The notes: a model not told the origin generated them from the letters alone. A stretch of 64,000 bases of DNA from Sinomicrobium oceani (GCF_900119185.1 NZ_FPJE01000007.1:124001-188000); one strand, 5' to 3'; counted from the first letter of the stretch, positions 52,459 through 61,513 are shown. Numbers and translations: made by a program.

Positions 52459-54246
52459 TTATAAAACCGGGACTCGGATGACCACCCGGGTACCCGGGTA
52501 TTCCTGTTCCGGGTGAGCGGGACTGATCTCTACTGTGATATCCCGTTTATGTTCACTGTTGAATTCCCTGATGCGCCCTTTCTGTATATCCATTCCCATA
52601 GACCGGTGCATGGCATTTGCTTTCCCTTTTTCCTGCGGGAAAAATCCGCTTCCGTTATCCTCGATCTCCACACACATGGTCTTCTCGTCCGCAGCGCGAA
52701 ATGTCACCTTTATATGGCCTCCGGGTACATCCTGGATGCCATGTATGACCGCATTTTCCACAAAAGGCTGTACCAGCATCACCGGAATACGGATCGTTTC
52801 GGCTTCCGTTTCGTAATCGGAAGACACCGCATAGGTAAAACTATTGTCGTAATGCAGTTGCTGAAGATAGAGAAAATTACGGAGCATTTCCATCTCTTCT
52901 TCCAGTGCGATGGTATCCCTGTCGGAGCTTTCCAGTACAAAACGTATCAGTTTCCCAAAACTCCCGAGATAAGAAGCAGAAGTTTCCGCATCCTTCATAT
53001 AGATAAAATTCTGTACGGTCTGCAAGGCGTTAAAAATAAAATGGGGGTTGAGCTGGGCGAGAAGAAAACGCTGCCGCAGTTTTGATTTTTCCAGGGCCTG
53101 CCGGGTCCGGTTCTGTGTATTCCATACATAGACCAACACCCCGAACAGTACTAAAAGCGTGAGTGAAACGATGGTTAAGATCCGCTGTCTGCCTATAAGC
53201 TTATCCTGTAGCTGCCCTTCGGCCTGGAGATATTCTATCTTTGCCTGTTTTTGTTCGGATTCGTATTTTTCCGTAAGCTCGGCCACTTTGCCTTTATAGT
53301 CCAGGGCCTGGAGCGAATCCCGGAGGACGTCTCTTGCTTCGGCATATTCCAGTGCAGCAGCATAATTTTTTTGCCTTTTGGCTACACTTTTAAGGTTTTG
53401 CAAGACCAGGGCCCTGTCTTCTCCGGTAGCCTGTTGGAGCGCTTTTTTATAATACGTTCCGGCAGGAGTGTATCGCCCCGACATTTCGTAGGCCCGCCCC
53501 AGGTTGTTGTAGGCAGCTACCGTGTTTCCCACCTGCAGGCTGTCCTTGATATCCAGGGCCAGTTCTCCGGCAGAAATTGCCTGCGCCCAATCTTCCCTGT
53601 CCGAATAGATCTTGCTGAGATTGGTGTAGAGCACGGAAAGGACATAATCCTGTCCCAATTTCTCCGCAAGCGGAATAGCGCTTAAGGCCATTTCTTCGCT
53701 GGCCACGGGCTCATCGTTATCCAGGTACATCGCCGCCAGGTTTCCCATAACATGTAACCTCAGCACACTTTCATCGTCGAGTATTTTCAGGGCATTCTCC
53801 AGATATTCCCGGCCGTTGTCAAAATCCTTTAATGCCCCGTAAAGGGCGCCCAGGTTTACATAAGCCTTGGCAACATCGGATGTGTTTCTGTGCTCATCGA
53901 GATATTTCAATCCCTCATGATAGTGCTCCAGGGCTTTGTCGTAGGCCTTACGAATCTGCCATACCGACCCCAGGCCGTTATAAAAACGTCCGATGTATGC
54001 CGAATCTCCGAGCTCACGGGCCAGGGAAAGGCCTTTTGTATATTGCCGTGCTGCGGAATCCGGCACGCTTTGTCTCATATAAGCTGCCCCTGAGCGAAAA
54101 AGACTGTCCAGTATGCCCGTACCTGCTTTTTGTTGCTGTGGAAAAAACATACCCGACGCCGGTACCCCGGGGGCTACGAAAATAATTATGAGCAGAAAAA
54201 TCGTGCACCTGAGTCCCGGATAAAAAGTATATCGTCGTGTTTTCAT
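52459..54246 (-). CDS. LytS-type sensor histidine kinase with TPR input domain
   Basis: This 595-residue protein has a signal-like or anchor N-terminus (CTIFLLIIIFVAPGVPAS), tetratricopeptide repeats (about 50-310: LARELGDSAYIGRFYNGLG, AYDKALEHYHEGLKYLDEH, VGNTVAAYNNLGRAYEMSG), a coiled-coil, one membrane helix (about 355-375: ILTIVSLTLLVLFGVLVYVW), and a His_kinase domain with the phospho-His in LNPHFIFNALQTVQNF plus an ATPase domain (PVMLVQPFVENAVIHGI, VEIEDNGSGF). The TPR part is extracytoplasmic if the orientation is as predicted. It lies upstream of its LytTR partner. I use the ATG at 54244-54246. Confidence 0.93.
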   Translation of the reverse strand: MKTRRYTFYPGLRCTIFLLIIIFVAPGVPASGMFFPQQQKAGTGILDSLFRSGAAYMRQSVPDSAARQYTKGLSLARELGDSAYIGRFYNGLGSVWQIRKAYDKALEHYHEGLKYLDEHRNTSDVAKAYVNLGALYGALKDFDNGREYLENALKILDDESVLRLHVMGNLAAMYLDNDEPVASEEMALSAIPLAEKLGQDYVLSVLYTNLSKIYSDREDWAQAISAGELALDIKDSLQVGNTVAAYNNLGRAYEMSGRYTPAGTYYKKALQQATGEDRALVLQNLKSVAKRQKNYAAALEYAEARDVLRDSLQALDYKGKVAELTEKYESEQKQAKIEYLQAEGQLQDKLIGRQRILTIVSLTLLVLFGVLVYVWNTQNRTRQALEKSKLRQRFLLAQLNPHFIFNALQTVQNFIYMKDAETSASYLGSFGKLIRFVLESSDRDTIALEEEMEMLRNFLYLQQLHYDNSFTYAVSSDYETEAETIRIPVMLVQPFVENAVIHGIQDVPGGHIKVTFRAADEKTMCVEIEDNGSGFFPQEKGKANAMHRSMGMDIQKGRIREFNSEHKRDITVEISPAHPEQEYPGTRVVIRVPVL

Positions 54247-54392
54247 GATATAAGTAAACTGCCTCGGCGCAAGCACACGAGGCATTCATACAAAACTGAA
54301 TTTTAATTTCCAGACAAGCCTCGGGGCATTAAACCCTTTGACGGTGCCAATAATAAAAGATGATTAGGGGACAGCAACTGCGGTTCCGGTGC

Positions 54393-54923
54393 TTACAGGG
54401 TTATTTCCGTGCTATCGTACCTATCCGGCAGCTCTTCCTCACTTTTCCGAAGCACGAAAAAGAACACGGTTTCTCCAAGGTTTTTTACCGGTTCATACAG
54501 CAGGGACGTTCTCTTTTTTTGTGCATCCACAAAACTCATCACATTATCCGTCGCTTCAAAAAACACCAGCAACGCCCCGAGTATCACAGCAACTTTCAAT
54601 CCGCCGAAAAGCCCGCCAAGCATCCTGTTCAGGAGGCCGAGCGCCGCAAAATCGGCCATTTTTGTCAGCATTTTCCCTGCGAGGGAAACCAGGATGATAA
54701 CCACACAGAAAACCAATATAAAAGCTATGAGGTTCACATAACGGGGTTCCCAGTCGACATGTTTTTCCATATACGACCCTACTTCATAAGAAAAATGCAT
54801 GGCACAATATATGCCGAGTACCAGGGCCACCAGAGAGGCTACTTCCACAAACAGCCCTTTGTAAAGCCCCCGGAAGATCCCAAATACGATGAGTACGCCT
54901 ATGGCTATGTCTAAATAATTCAT
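54393..54923 (-). CDS. CvpA-family membrane protein
   Basis: This 176-residue protein has four membrane helices: LDIAIGVLIVFGIFRGLYKG, then VASLVALVLGIYCAMHF, then LIAFILVFCVVIILVSLAGKM, and LFGGLKVAVILGALLVFF. The GLYKGLFVEVASL segment is the CvpA hallmark. CvpA is required for colicin V export in E. coli, and relatives have been tied to envelope stress, but the role is unclear. The C-terminus is soluble and acidic. I use the ATG at 54921-54923, giving MNYLDIAIG. It is divergent from the small gene at 55077. Confidence 0.9.
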   Translation of the reverse strand: MNYLDIAIGVLIVFGIFRGLYKGLFVEVASLVALVLGIYCAMHFSYEVGSYMEKHVDWEPRYVNLIAFILVFCVVIILVSLAGKMLTKMADFAALGLLNRMLGGLFGGLKVAVILGALLVFFEATDNVMSFVDAQKKRTSLLYEPVKNLGETVFFFVLRKSEEELPDRYDSTEITL

Positions 54924-54944
54924 TATTCCTTTTAATAATGTTTT

Positions 54945-54952
54945 CAAATATA
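54945..54952 (-). promoter_or_regulatory. putative -7 element for cvpA
   Basis: The minus strand reads TATATTTG, a full match to TAnnTTTG, 21 bases before the ATG at 54923. Confidence 0.4.
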
Positions 54953-55023
54953 TGCAAATAATTAGTTGGGCCGGGCCATCACGGTGTTAAGACCTTAAAA
55001 GGGGGTATTGATTTGTCTCGCCC

Positions 55024-55056
55024 TTTGTCGGGAACCGACGAATCTTTGTAACTTTA
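55024..55056 (+). promoter_or_regulatory. putative promoter for the small gene upstream of pheS
   Basis: TTTG (55024-55027) is spaced 21 bases from TAACTTTA (55049-55056; one mismatch to TAnnTTTG). Transcription would start near 55063, about 14 bases before the ATG at 55077. Confidence 0.45.
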
Positions 55057-55076
55057 CCCCGCATATAACAGAAAAA

Positions 55077-55433
55077 ATGTCCAGAGACGAAAAACTAAAA
55101 GAAAGATGGGAGGTCCTGATACAGCGATTATCAGGGCGGTTTGCAGACGGGGACACCCTCGATCTCGATGCGATTATATATCTTATCGGTGTGCAGGAAC
55201 TCGGGCAATTGGACAGAAAGTTCAAAAAAGACGACAAGATAAACCTCATGCACATTGCGATATGCCGTTTGCTGGAGCCTTACGGATATTACGAATTTGA
55301 TTATGTAGACCAGGAAGGATGGCCTCATTATACAACGAAGGAACAGTTACCTTTTTTGAAATCCGGCGAACAATCGGTACTGATGAAGGAAGCCATTGTA
55401 CAGTATTTTATCGAGAAAGAATTTATAGAATAA
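55077..55433 (+). CDS. small conserved hypothetical protein next to pheS
   Basis: This 118-residue soluble, acidic protein has no signal or membrane segment. Segments such as DTLDLDAIIYLIGVQELGQL and MHIAICRLLEPYGYYEFDYVD and the closing EAIVQYFIEKEFIE are typical of a conserved flavobacterial protein I cannot name. I use the ATG at 55077, which follows the promoter-like element. It precedes pheS by 164 bases and may share its transcript. Confidence 0.75.
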   Translation: MSRDEKLKERWEVLIQRLSGRFADGDTLDLDAIIYLIGVQELGQLDRKFKKDDKINLMHIAICRLLEPYGYYEFDYVDQEGWPHYTTKEQLPFLKSGEQSVLMKEAIVQYFIEKEFIE

Positions 55434-55452
55434 GCAAAAAAAAGTAAATTTG
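55422..55452 (+). promoter_or_regulatory. putative promoter for pheS
   Basis: TTTA (55422-55425, one mismatch) is spaced 19 bases from TAAATTTG (55445-55452), a full match to TAnnTTTG. It overlaps the end of the upstream gene and gives a leader of about 140 bases to the pheS ATG. Confidence 0.5.
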
Positions 55453-55506
55453 CCTCTCTGTTAAGACCGGTGGCAGATTTTCCGTATTGGGGTTAACGTT
55501 ACTACC

Positions 55507-55555
55507 TAAGTGGCAGGGAAGTCTTACTTCCGCACTTACGGGAACGGATACGTCC
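55507..55555 (+). promoter_or_regulatory. two hairpins in the pheS leader
   Basis: A first hairpin pairs TAAGTG (55507-55512) with CACTTA (55533-55538) and, inside, GGAAGT (55517-55522) with ACTTCC (55526-55531) around a 3-base loop. A second, small hairpin pairs GGA-CG with CG-TCC (55541-55555), with one bulged A. No T-run follows, so it is not a terminator; a leader regulatory role is possible but not shown. Confidence 0.45.
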
Positions 55556-55597
55556 CCGGGATCACGAAAATTTCCCTCATCCAAAAAAATTGCTTCG

Positions 55598-56617
55598 ATG
55601 ATAGATCATATTAAGGAACACATAGCCCGGGTAGAACAATTCAGTTCGTCCGACATCAATGAAATAGAAGCTTTCCGGATAGCATATCTCGGAAAGAAAG
55701 GGGTACTCAATGATTTTTTTGCAGCCTTCAAAAGTGTTCCGAATGAAGATAAAAAAGAATTCGGGCAGGTCGTCAACCAGCTCAAGAATGCCGCACAGGA
55801 CAAAGTCAATGCTTTAAAAGAAGCTATCGAAAGCAAAGCCGGCACCAAAAATGCCTATGGAGACCTGACCAGGCCTGCAGAACCTCTGGCCCTGGGTGCA
55901 CGGCATCCTATATCTATTGTAAAGAACCAGATCATAGACATTTTTTCCCGTATAGGATTTAACGTATCGGAAGGACCTGAAATAGAGGACGACTGGCATA
56001 ACTTTACGGCGCTGAACCTCCCGGAGTATCACCCGGCACGGGATATGCAGGATACTTTTTTCATCCAGACCGACCCGGATATCCTGTTGCGCACGCACAC
56101 GTCTTCGGTACAGGTACGCTATATGGAGTCTCACAAACCGCCGATAAGGACCATCTCCCCCGGAAGAGTGTACAGAAACGAAGCGATATCCGCCCGTTCG
56201 CACTGCTTTTTTCACCAGGTAGAAGGTTTGTATATAGACAAAGGGGTTTCGTTTGCCGACCTGAAACAGACCCTGCAGTACTTTACCACGGAAATGTTCG
56301 GAAAATCCAGGATAAGGCTCCGTCCTTCCTATTTCCCGTTCACCGAACCCAGTGCGGAAGTAGACGTGTATTGGGGACTGGAAACCGAAACGGATTACAA
56401 AATGACCAAAGGCACGGGATGGCTGGAAATCATGGGCTGCGGAATGGTAGACCCCAACGTACTCCAAAACTGCGGAATAGACCCCAAGGAATATTCCGGT
56501 TTTGCATTTGGTATGGGTATTGACCGCATCGCGCTTTTGTTGCACCAGATCCCGGATATCCGTATGCTCAGTGAGAATGACGTCCGTTTTTTAAGTCAGT
56601 TCAAATCCGCTTTATAA
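55598..56617 (+). CDS. pheS: phenylalanyl-tRNA synthetase alpha subunit
   Basis: This 339-residue class II catalytic subunit charges tRNA-Phe. An N-terminal coiled-coil (IDHIKEHIARVEQFSSSDI to about 85) is followed by HPISIVKNQIIDIFSRIGF, motif 2 (GRVYRNEAISARSHCFFHQVEG region, with the Arg and Phe residues that bind ATP and Phe) and motif 3 (GFAFGMGIDRIALLLHQ). I use the ATG at 55598 because the upstream codons cover the leader hairpins and do not resemble PheS. The beta subunit gene pheT is not in the window, so the two subunits are encoded apart, as is common in Bacteroidetes. Confidence 0.95.
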   Translation: MIDHIKEHIARVEQFSSSDINEIEAFRIAYLGKKGVLNDFFAAFKSVPNEDKKEFGQVVNQLKNAAQDKVNALKEAIESKAGTKNAYGDLTRPAEPLALGARHPISIVKNQIIDIFSRIGFNVSEGPEIEDDWHNFTALNLPEYHPARDMQDTFFIQTDPDILLRTHTSSVQVRYMESHKPPIRTISPGRVYRNEAISARSHCFFHQVEGLYIDKGVSFADLKQTLQYFTTEMFGKSRIRLRPSYFPFTEPSAEVDVYWGLETETDYKMTKGTGWLEIMGCGMVDPNVLQNCGIDPKEYSGFAFGMGIDRIALLLHQIPDIRMLSENDVRFLSQFKSAL

Positions 56618-56652
56618 TCGGGGGAAATACTGTCATATAATGTTCAGGATAT

Positions 56653-57048
56653 ATGAGGAAAGATATTGAAATTCCCGTTGTTAAAGACGTGTATATAGCT
56701 ATGGTACGCGAATGGAACGAAGAATTCCTTTCGCAGGACTGGAATGCTTATATCATCAATAACCGCAAAACCCCTATCGAGATGGTCATGGTCGTATCCA
56801 AAGGCTTTGACAATGCGATCAGGACCTCCGTCATGCGGCATGGTATCGGGGTCGTAGGGGCACGGGATTACGCCAAAGTAGAGCTCGTTCAGGAGGATGT
56901 CCTGAAGCTTCACAACGAATTTTCAGTGACCTTCTTTGCCGAAGGCAAGCTGTACGACAAAAAGTACTGCTTTCCGAAATACAGTATCAAAGAAGATGCC
57001 CTCCGGGATATTCCGGTGATGGAAGCCCGGGGTATCCTTGCCGAATAA
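56653..57048 (+). CDS. conserved hypothetical protein downstream of pheS
   Basis: This 131-residue soluble protein follows pheS by 35 bases on the same strand. VKDVYIAMVREWNEEFLSQD, MVMVVSKGFDNAIRTSVMRH and LHNEFSVTFFAEGKLYDKKY are its most distinctive segments. I recall similar proteins next to pheS in flavobacteria, but no function. No signal peptide, membrane helix or known catalytic motif is visible. Confidence 0.8.
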   Translation: MRKDIEIPVVKDVYIAMVREWNEEFLSQDWNAYIINNRKTPIEMVMVVSKGFDNAIRTSVMRHGIGVVGARDYAKVELVQEDVLKLHNEFSVTFFAEGKLYDKKYCFPKYSIKEDALRDIPVMEARGILAE

Positions 57049-57234
57049 CCCGCAATATCAATATCCCGCATTTTACGGTAAAACAACAGTTATCGCTGTA
57101 AACCGGCAGCGTTACCTATAGTTGCCGCTCCTTTTTTAATCAGCTGTTATCTAACCCCTTTACGCAACAAGGCATCTGTGTTGTTTTTCTGTTACGGAAA
57201 ACTACAGTGCTATGATATGATATAAACTATAATT

Positions 57235-58413
57235 ATGAACAAAAGATTGCTTTCCCTGGCTATCGGGGGTTTTGGTATCGGAATGACGGAATTTGTGATG
57301 ATGGGTATTTTACCCGACATCGCCTCTTCACTGGACATCAGCATTCCCAAAGCGGGTCATTTTATATCTTCTTATGCCCTCGGCGTTGTGGTGGGAGCAC
57401 CATTGATGATCGCGATTGCAGGAAAATATCCTCCGAAAAAGGTACTGATGGCCTTAATGCTTTTTTTTACGATAGGCAACGGACTTTCGGCATTTGCCGG
57501 AGATTATTACACGCTTATGGCTACGCGGTTTTTGTCCGGTTTACCTCACGGCGCATTTTTCGGGGTCGGGGCCGTAGTTGCGGGGCGCCTTGCCGGGAAA
57601 GGGCGGGAAGCCCGGGCCGTTTCCATGATGTTTGCCGGGCTTACGATAGCCAATATCATAGGGGTTCCGCTCGGCACGTATATCGGGCATCATATCAACT
57701 GGAGGTACACTTTTGTCATCGTCACCGGGATCGGCGTTACTACGGTTACCGCCCTGCATTTCTGGCTGCCTTTCCTGTCGGCCGCCGGGTCTTCCGGTTT
57801 TCTCAACGAATTAAAGCTGTTTAAGCGACTGAAACCCTGGCTTATCGTATGGCTTACCACTATAGGTACCGGGGGGTTCTTTGCCTGGTACAGCTATATT
57901 GCCCCGTTACTGACCGAGGTCAGCGGGTTTAACAGCAATTCCATTACCTACCTGCTCGTTATCGCAGGGGTGGGGATGACGCTCGGAAATATTGCCGGAG
58001 GACGCCTGGCAGACCGTTTTTCTCCGGCCTATGCCACCTCCGGGTTACTGCTCATCATGTCGCTCGCCCTGATGACACTGACTTTCGTAGCGCCCTATAA
58101 GGTTCCTGCAGCACTGATGACCTTTACCATAGGTGCACTGGCCTTCTCCATAGCATCACCTATTCAAATGATGATGATCCGGGCGGCAAAGGGGTCGGAA
58201 ATGCTGGCTTCCTCGATAACACAGGGAGCTTTTAACATGGGGAATGCCATAGGGGCATATCTCGGGGGGCTTCCTTTAGAGCAGGGGTATAGCTATACAT
58301 CGTCGGACTGGGTAGGATCCGGGCTGGCCGCATGCGGTTTTATCATTGCGCTTGTCATCCTCGTACTGGACCGTAAAAATGCGCGACGGCACAACGTTGA
58401 GGCTACCGTATAA
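57235..58413 (+). CDS. MFS transporter, AraJ-like
   Basis: This 392-residue transporter has about twelve membrane helices and the drug/sugar efflux signature GFGIGMTEFVMMGILPDIA at the start. Other features are SYALGVVVGAPLMIAI, ATRFLSGLPHGAFFGVGA (motif C-like), RLAGKGREARAVSMMFAGL and a second half beginning near 200. AraJ/YdhP-like members export sugars or drugs; the substrate here is unknown. It stands alone, convergent with the EnvC-like gene 32 bases further. Confidence 0.93.
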   Translation: MNKRLLSLAIGGFGIGMTEFVMMGILPDIASSLDISIPKAGHFISSYALGVVVGAPLMIAIAGKYPPKKVLMALMLFFTIGNGLSAFAGDYYTLMATRFLSGLPHGAFFGVGAVVAGRLAGKGREARAVSMMFAGLTIANIIGVPLGTYIGHHINWRYTFVIVTGIGVTTVTALHFWLPFLSAAGSSGFLNELKLFKRLKPWLIVWLTTIGTGGFFAWYSYIAPLLTEVSGFNSNSITYLLVIAGVGMTLGNIAGGRLADRFSPAYATSGLLLIMSLALMTLTFVAPYKVPAALMTFTIGALAFSIASPIQMMMIRAAKGSEMLASSITQGAFNMGNAIGAYLGGLPLEQGYSYTSSDWVGSGLAACGFIIALVILVLDRKNARRHNVEATV

Positions 58414-58445
58414 AATGTTTGTCTTGCCCGTACAAAAACTACGGA

Positions 58446-59660
58446 TCACATCCGATAGATCCAGTCTTCCGGGTTTAAACGGTTGGTATCGCGGTACAGG
58501 AAGAACTTGAGTTCGGTTTTACCGCTGGACGGACTGGTAAAGATCTCCCCAAGTGGTGTTTTGGCGGTAACCTTCTGTCCTTTTTTTACGTAGATCCTTC
58601 CCAGGTTATAGTACGTGGTAATATAGTTACCGTGTCGCAACTGTACCGCCTTATTGGCTCCCGGAACTGCAATGATGGCAGAGACTTCCCCGTCAAAGAC
58701 CGCACGGGCCTTTTCGCCCTCCTGAGTGGCGATAAGCACCCCGTTATTGAAATTCTTAACGGCAGGATAAACCGGGTCCGAATATTCGCCGTAGCCTTTG
58801 CTTTTCACCCCTTTTTCCACGGGCCATATCAGCTTGCCTTTGTTGGCTGCAAAATTATTCGCAATCACCTTGGCTTCCGGGGTCAGGGCAAACGTAGCAT
58901 TATTGGTACTTTTCCCGGCCTTTTTGTTGGACTCCACAATAGCTTCCCGTATCAGTTTTTCGATCTGCCGGTCTATGGCCTGTGTTTCCTTTCGTTTCTG
59001 CGTGATCTGCGAATTGTACTGCGACTCCTTTTTGCGGATACTGGCTATGAGGGACTGTTGCTCCCGTCTTTCCTTCTCCAGGGCGGCCTGCTCTTTTTTA
59101 TTCTCGGAAATCAACGTTTCCTTTTCCTTGCGCTGCACGATCAGCTCCTTATTCAGGTTTTGAAGCTCCAGGGTTTTTGCTTCTATAGACTCTCCCTGTT
59201 GCTTTCTGTAATCGGCATACTGCTTCATATACTGCAACCTTTTATAGGCCTGGAAAAAGTTTTCGGATGAAAGCAGAAACATCACCCGGTTTTGCCGGGA
59301 ACGACTTTTGTAGGTCTGCCGTATGGTCTCGGCATAATCTTCTTTAAGATCTTCGAGTTCCTTACGCAGATCGCCAATCTTTTTCATGTTGTTGTTCACC
59401 TGGCGATTGAGCAGATTCGCCTGGCGGTTAGTTACCTGTATAAGTTCCTGCCTTACCCTGATCTTCTGGTTGAGGTCTTCTACTTCGGTAACCACATTCT
59501 GCCGTTCCTTTTGCTGGGTGGACAGCAGGCTGTTGATCTGTTTTATTTCCTGTTGTAACCGCGCACGCCTGGCTTCCAGTTCTTTCTGTTCCCTGGTTTG
59601 GGCGTGTGCCGTACCAAGGGTAAGAAAAATGATCAGCAGTAAAAAAATACGTTCTTTCAT
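58446..59660 (-). CDS. envC: EnvC-like murein hydrolase activator with degenerate LytM domain
   Basis: This 404-residue exported protein has a signal peptide (IFLLLIIFLTLGTAHAQ), long coiled coils (about 20-240) and a C-terminal LytM/M23 domain (about 280-404). The zinc ligands of active M23 peptidases are lost: NFNNGVLIA replaces HxxxD, YYNL replaces the AHL-type motif, and ELKFFLY replaces HLHFE. E. coli EnvC has the same loss and acts by activating amidases at the septum, so a non-catalytic activator role is likely. It ends the operon that begins with the flippase. I use the ATG at 59658-59660. Confidence 0.9.
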   Translation of the reverse strand: MKERIFLLLIIFLTLGTAHAQTREQKELEARRARLQQEIKQINSLLSTQQKERQNVVTEVEDLNQKIRVRQELIQVTNRQANLLNRQVNNNMKKIGDLRKELEDLKEDYAETIRQTYKSRSRQNRVMFLLSSENFFQAYKRLQYMKQYADYRKQQGESIEAKTLELQNLNKELIVQRKEKETLISENKKEQAALEKERREQQSLIASIRKKESQYNSQITQKRKETQAIDRQIEKLIREAIVESNKKAGKSTNNATFALTPEAKVIANNFAANKGKLIWPVEKGVKSKGYGEYSDPVYPAVKNFNNGVLIATQEGEKARAVFDGEVSAIIAVPGANKAVQLRHGNYITTYYNLGRIYVKKGQKVTAKTPLGEIFTSPSSGKTELKFFLYRDTNRLNPEDWIYRM

Positions 59661-59690
59661 GATCCGGCCTACTGTTTTGCGCATCGTATG

Positions 59691-60479
59691 CTACCTGGCA
59701 TCCTCCAGTGTTAATTCTTTATATCCCCTGGGAACGCTGTAAGGGAAACTGAGATCCCTGTTAAACTCCACGTTCCTGTATCTTATATCTATATTCGTCT
59801 CCCGGCTTCCCTCCTGCACCGATATCCCGATCTCATCCGGAAACACCTCTTTATCTACCAGCTGGTACGACTTATATTCGATCCGGAGCATCCTGCCTTT
59901 TGCCGGGTCGGAAAGCATTTGCCCGGCCATCCTGAAATTAGCGGGTTCCACACGGAAAAGCACTTTCAGCAAAGCCATGCTTTCCGTCGGTTTCAGTTCG
60001 TAACTATTCGCTACGACACGGCTCGTATACGCGCTTCCGTTAAGATCATAAATAGCTCCCCCGAGCAGCAGGTTCTGTACTTTTTCAAAATCGAGTTCTG
60101 TACCGAGTACCGAACTCAGATAAGAAAAATCACCATCAAAATAGGTATTGTCGAGCTTATTGTAAAAACTCACCCGCTCCGGGGTGATGTACACCTTGGC
60201 CATGTTCATGGTTGCCGCCAGCCAGATCGCCTTATCTTTTTCCATCCGGAAACTGAGATTTACCCCTTGCGACATGTCACCGTTATCATAATCTACCTTC
60301 ATACGCCCGACAACCGTTTTAAACTCCGGGGCATTCCTGTAGTGTCTTTTAATCACCTGTTTTGCGGACAGGCCCGGAGATGCTTCTCCTTCCGCTATCG
60401 TCTTTGTACTTTTACACGATTGTAATGCAAAGAACAGCACTACGGGTAACCATCCGAATATTTTTAGCTTCTGCTTCAT
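59691..60479 (-). CDS. DUF4292-family lipoprotein
   Basis: This 262-residue predicted lipoprotein has a lipobox in FFALQSCKST. The DUF4292 features are HYRNAPEFKTVVGRMKVDY, SFRMEKDKAIWLAATMNMAK and VSFYNKLDNTYFDGDFSYL, and the fold resembles LolA/LolB-type lipoprotein carriers, which is an inference from the family. It lies 39 bases after the TPR gene and 30 bases before envC on the same strand, pointing to envelope biogenesis. I use the ATG at 60477-60479. Confidence 0.9.
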   Translation of the reverse strand: MKQKLKIFGWLPVVLFFALQSCKSTKTIAEGEASPGLSAKQVIKRHYRNAPEFKTVVGRMKVDYDNGDMSQGVNLSFRMEKDKAIWLAATMNMAKVYITPERVSFYNKLDNTYFDGDFSYLSSVLGTELDFEKVQNLLLGGAIYDLNGSAYTSRVVANSYELKPTESMALLKVLFRVEPANFRMAGQMLSDPAKGRMLRIEYKSYQLVDKEVFPDEIGISVQEGSRETNIDIRYRNVEFNRDLSFPYSVPRGYKELTLEDAR

Positions 60480-60518
60480 TTCGCTCTGCTTGTTTCTCCT
60501 GTCCATACCAGGTTAGGT

Positions 60519-61463
60519 TCAGTCCTTAATTTTTCCGGCATACTCCCCGGCTTTCCGGTGATCTCCCATGCCATTATACGCAATAACGAATTCCCGGTAA
60601 ATATTGTTTTCCAGCGCTTTGTCGTCTATCAGGTAGTCCAGGGCTTCCTGCAGGGAAGCAATCGCCTCTTTATACCGTTTCATCCGGTTCAGGGCATAAC
60701 CACGATGGTAGTACAATCCCGGTTGGGAGGGATAAATCTCCAGGGCTTCCGTAGCACTTTCGAGCACTTCGGGATGATTGCGTTGCTGACGGGCATTTTC
60801 TATATTCCTGTAAATCCCTTCAAGATCTCCGGCACCTTCCGTCGAAGGGTCATTCTTTTCATCCTCTCCGGTGTTACCGAACGCTGCGGACTCGCCGGGG
60901 CTCATTCTGCTCTCTATCCATAGCTTCTGTTGCTCCCGCTCTCCCGAACTGCCCAAACGGGCGTCGAGCTCTTCGATGAGCTCAAGAGCCTCTTCGTATC
61001 GTCTGCTATCGATATATATCCGAACGAGGTTCTCTTTGTACGTACTGTTGGATTCCGCCAGTTTCAGGGCCACCGCAATGGCTTTATCCGTTTCTCCGCG
61101 CGATTCGTACACTCCGAAAAGGGCATCGAGATACCACAGTTCCGGCTTTTTTTCTACCGCCGCAAGTAAACTGGCCTCGGCCTTGTCATACGCCTTAAGT
61201 TCCTTGTAGTTGCGACCCAGCTCATAGTCGACCACATCATTGTCCGGTTCCAGTTTTTTACACTTCAGCAGCTCGTCTACCGCCTTGTCGTAATTCTCTA
61301 TCCCTTTTTGCTTCAGGGCCTCAAAAAAGTGTTCCTGGAATTCATCGGAATACGACTCCGTAGCCATATCGGCATTTTCCACAGGAATAACAGGCTCCTG
61401 TGCCAGGCATACCTGCCCGAGAAACCACCCGGAAATAACCACTATGGCACTTTTTGTTCTCAC
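60519..61463 (-). CDS. exported TPR protein
   Basis: This 314-residue protein has a signal peptide (AIVVISGWFLGQVCLAQ) and TPR repeats (IENYDKAVDELLKCKKLEPD, AYDKAEASLLAAVEKKPELW, RRYEEALELIEELDARL, and two near the C-terminus: HPEVLESATEALEIYPSQPG, RYKEAIASLQEALDYLI). A disordered linker (about 180-215) splits two TPR groups. It is likely a periplasmic or outer-membrane scaffold. It lies between the nucleotidyltransferase and DUF4292 genes in the same operon. Confidence 0.9.
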   Translation of the reverse strand: MRTKSAIVVISGWFLGQVCLAQEPVIPVENADMATESYSDEFQEHFFEALKQKGIENYDKAVDELLKCKKLEPDNDVVDYELGRNYKELKAYDKAEASLLAAVEKKPELWYLDALFGVYESRGETDKAIAVALKLAESNSTYKENLVRIYIDSRRYEEALELIEELDARLGSSGEREQQKLWIESRMSPGESAAFGNTGEDEKNDPSTEGAGDLEGIYRNIENARQQRNHPEVLESATEALEIYPSQPGLYYHRGYALNRMKRYKEAIASLQEALDYLIDDKALENNIYREFVIAYNGMGDHRKAGEYAGKIKD

Positions 61464-61513
61464 ATCTCAAATTTATGGATTCCCCGGAACTGTACCAGCA
61501 CTTTGGCACTTAT

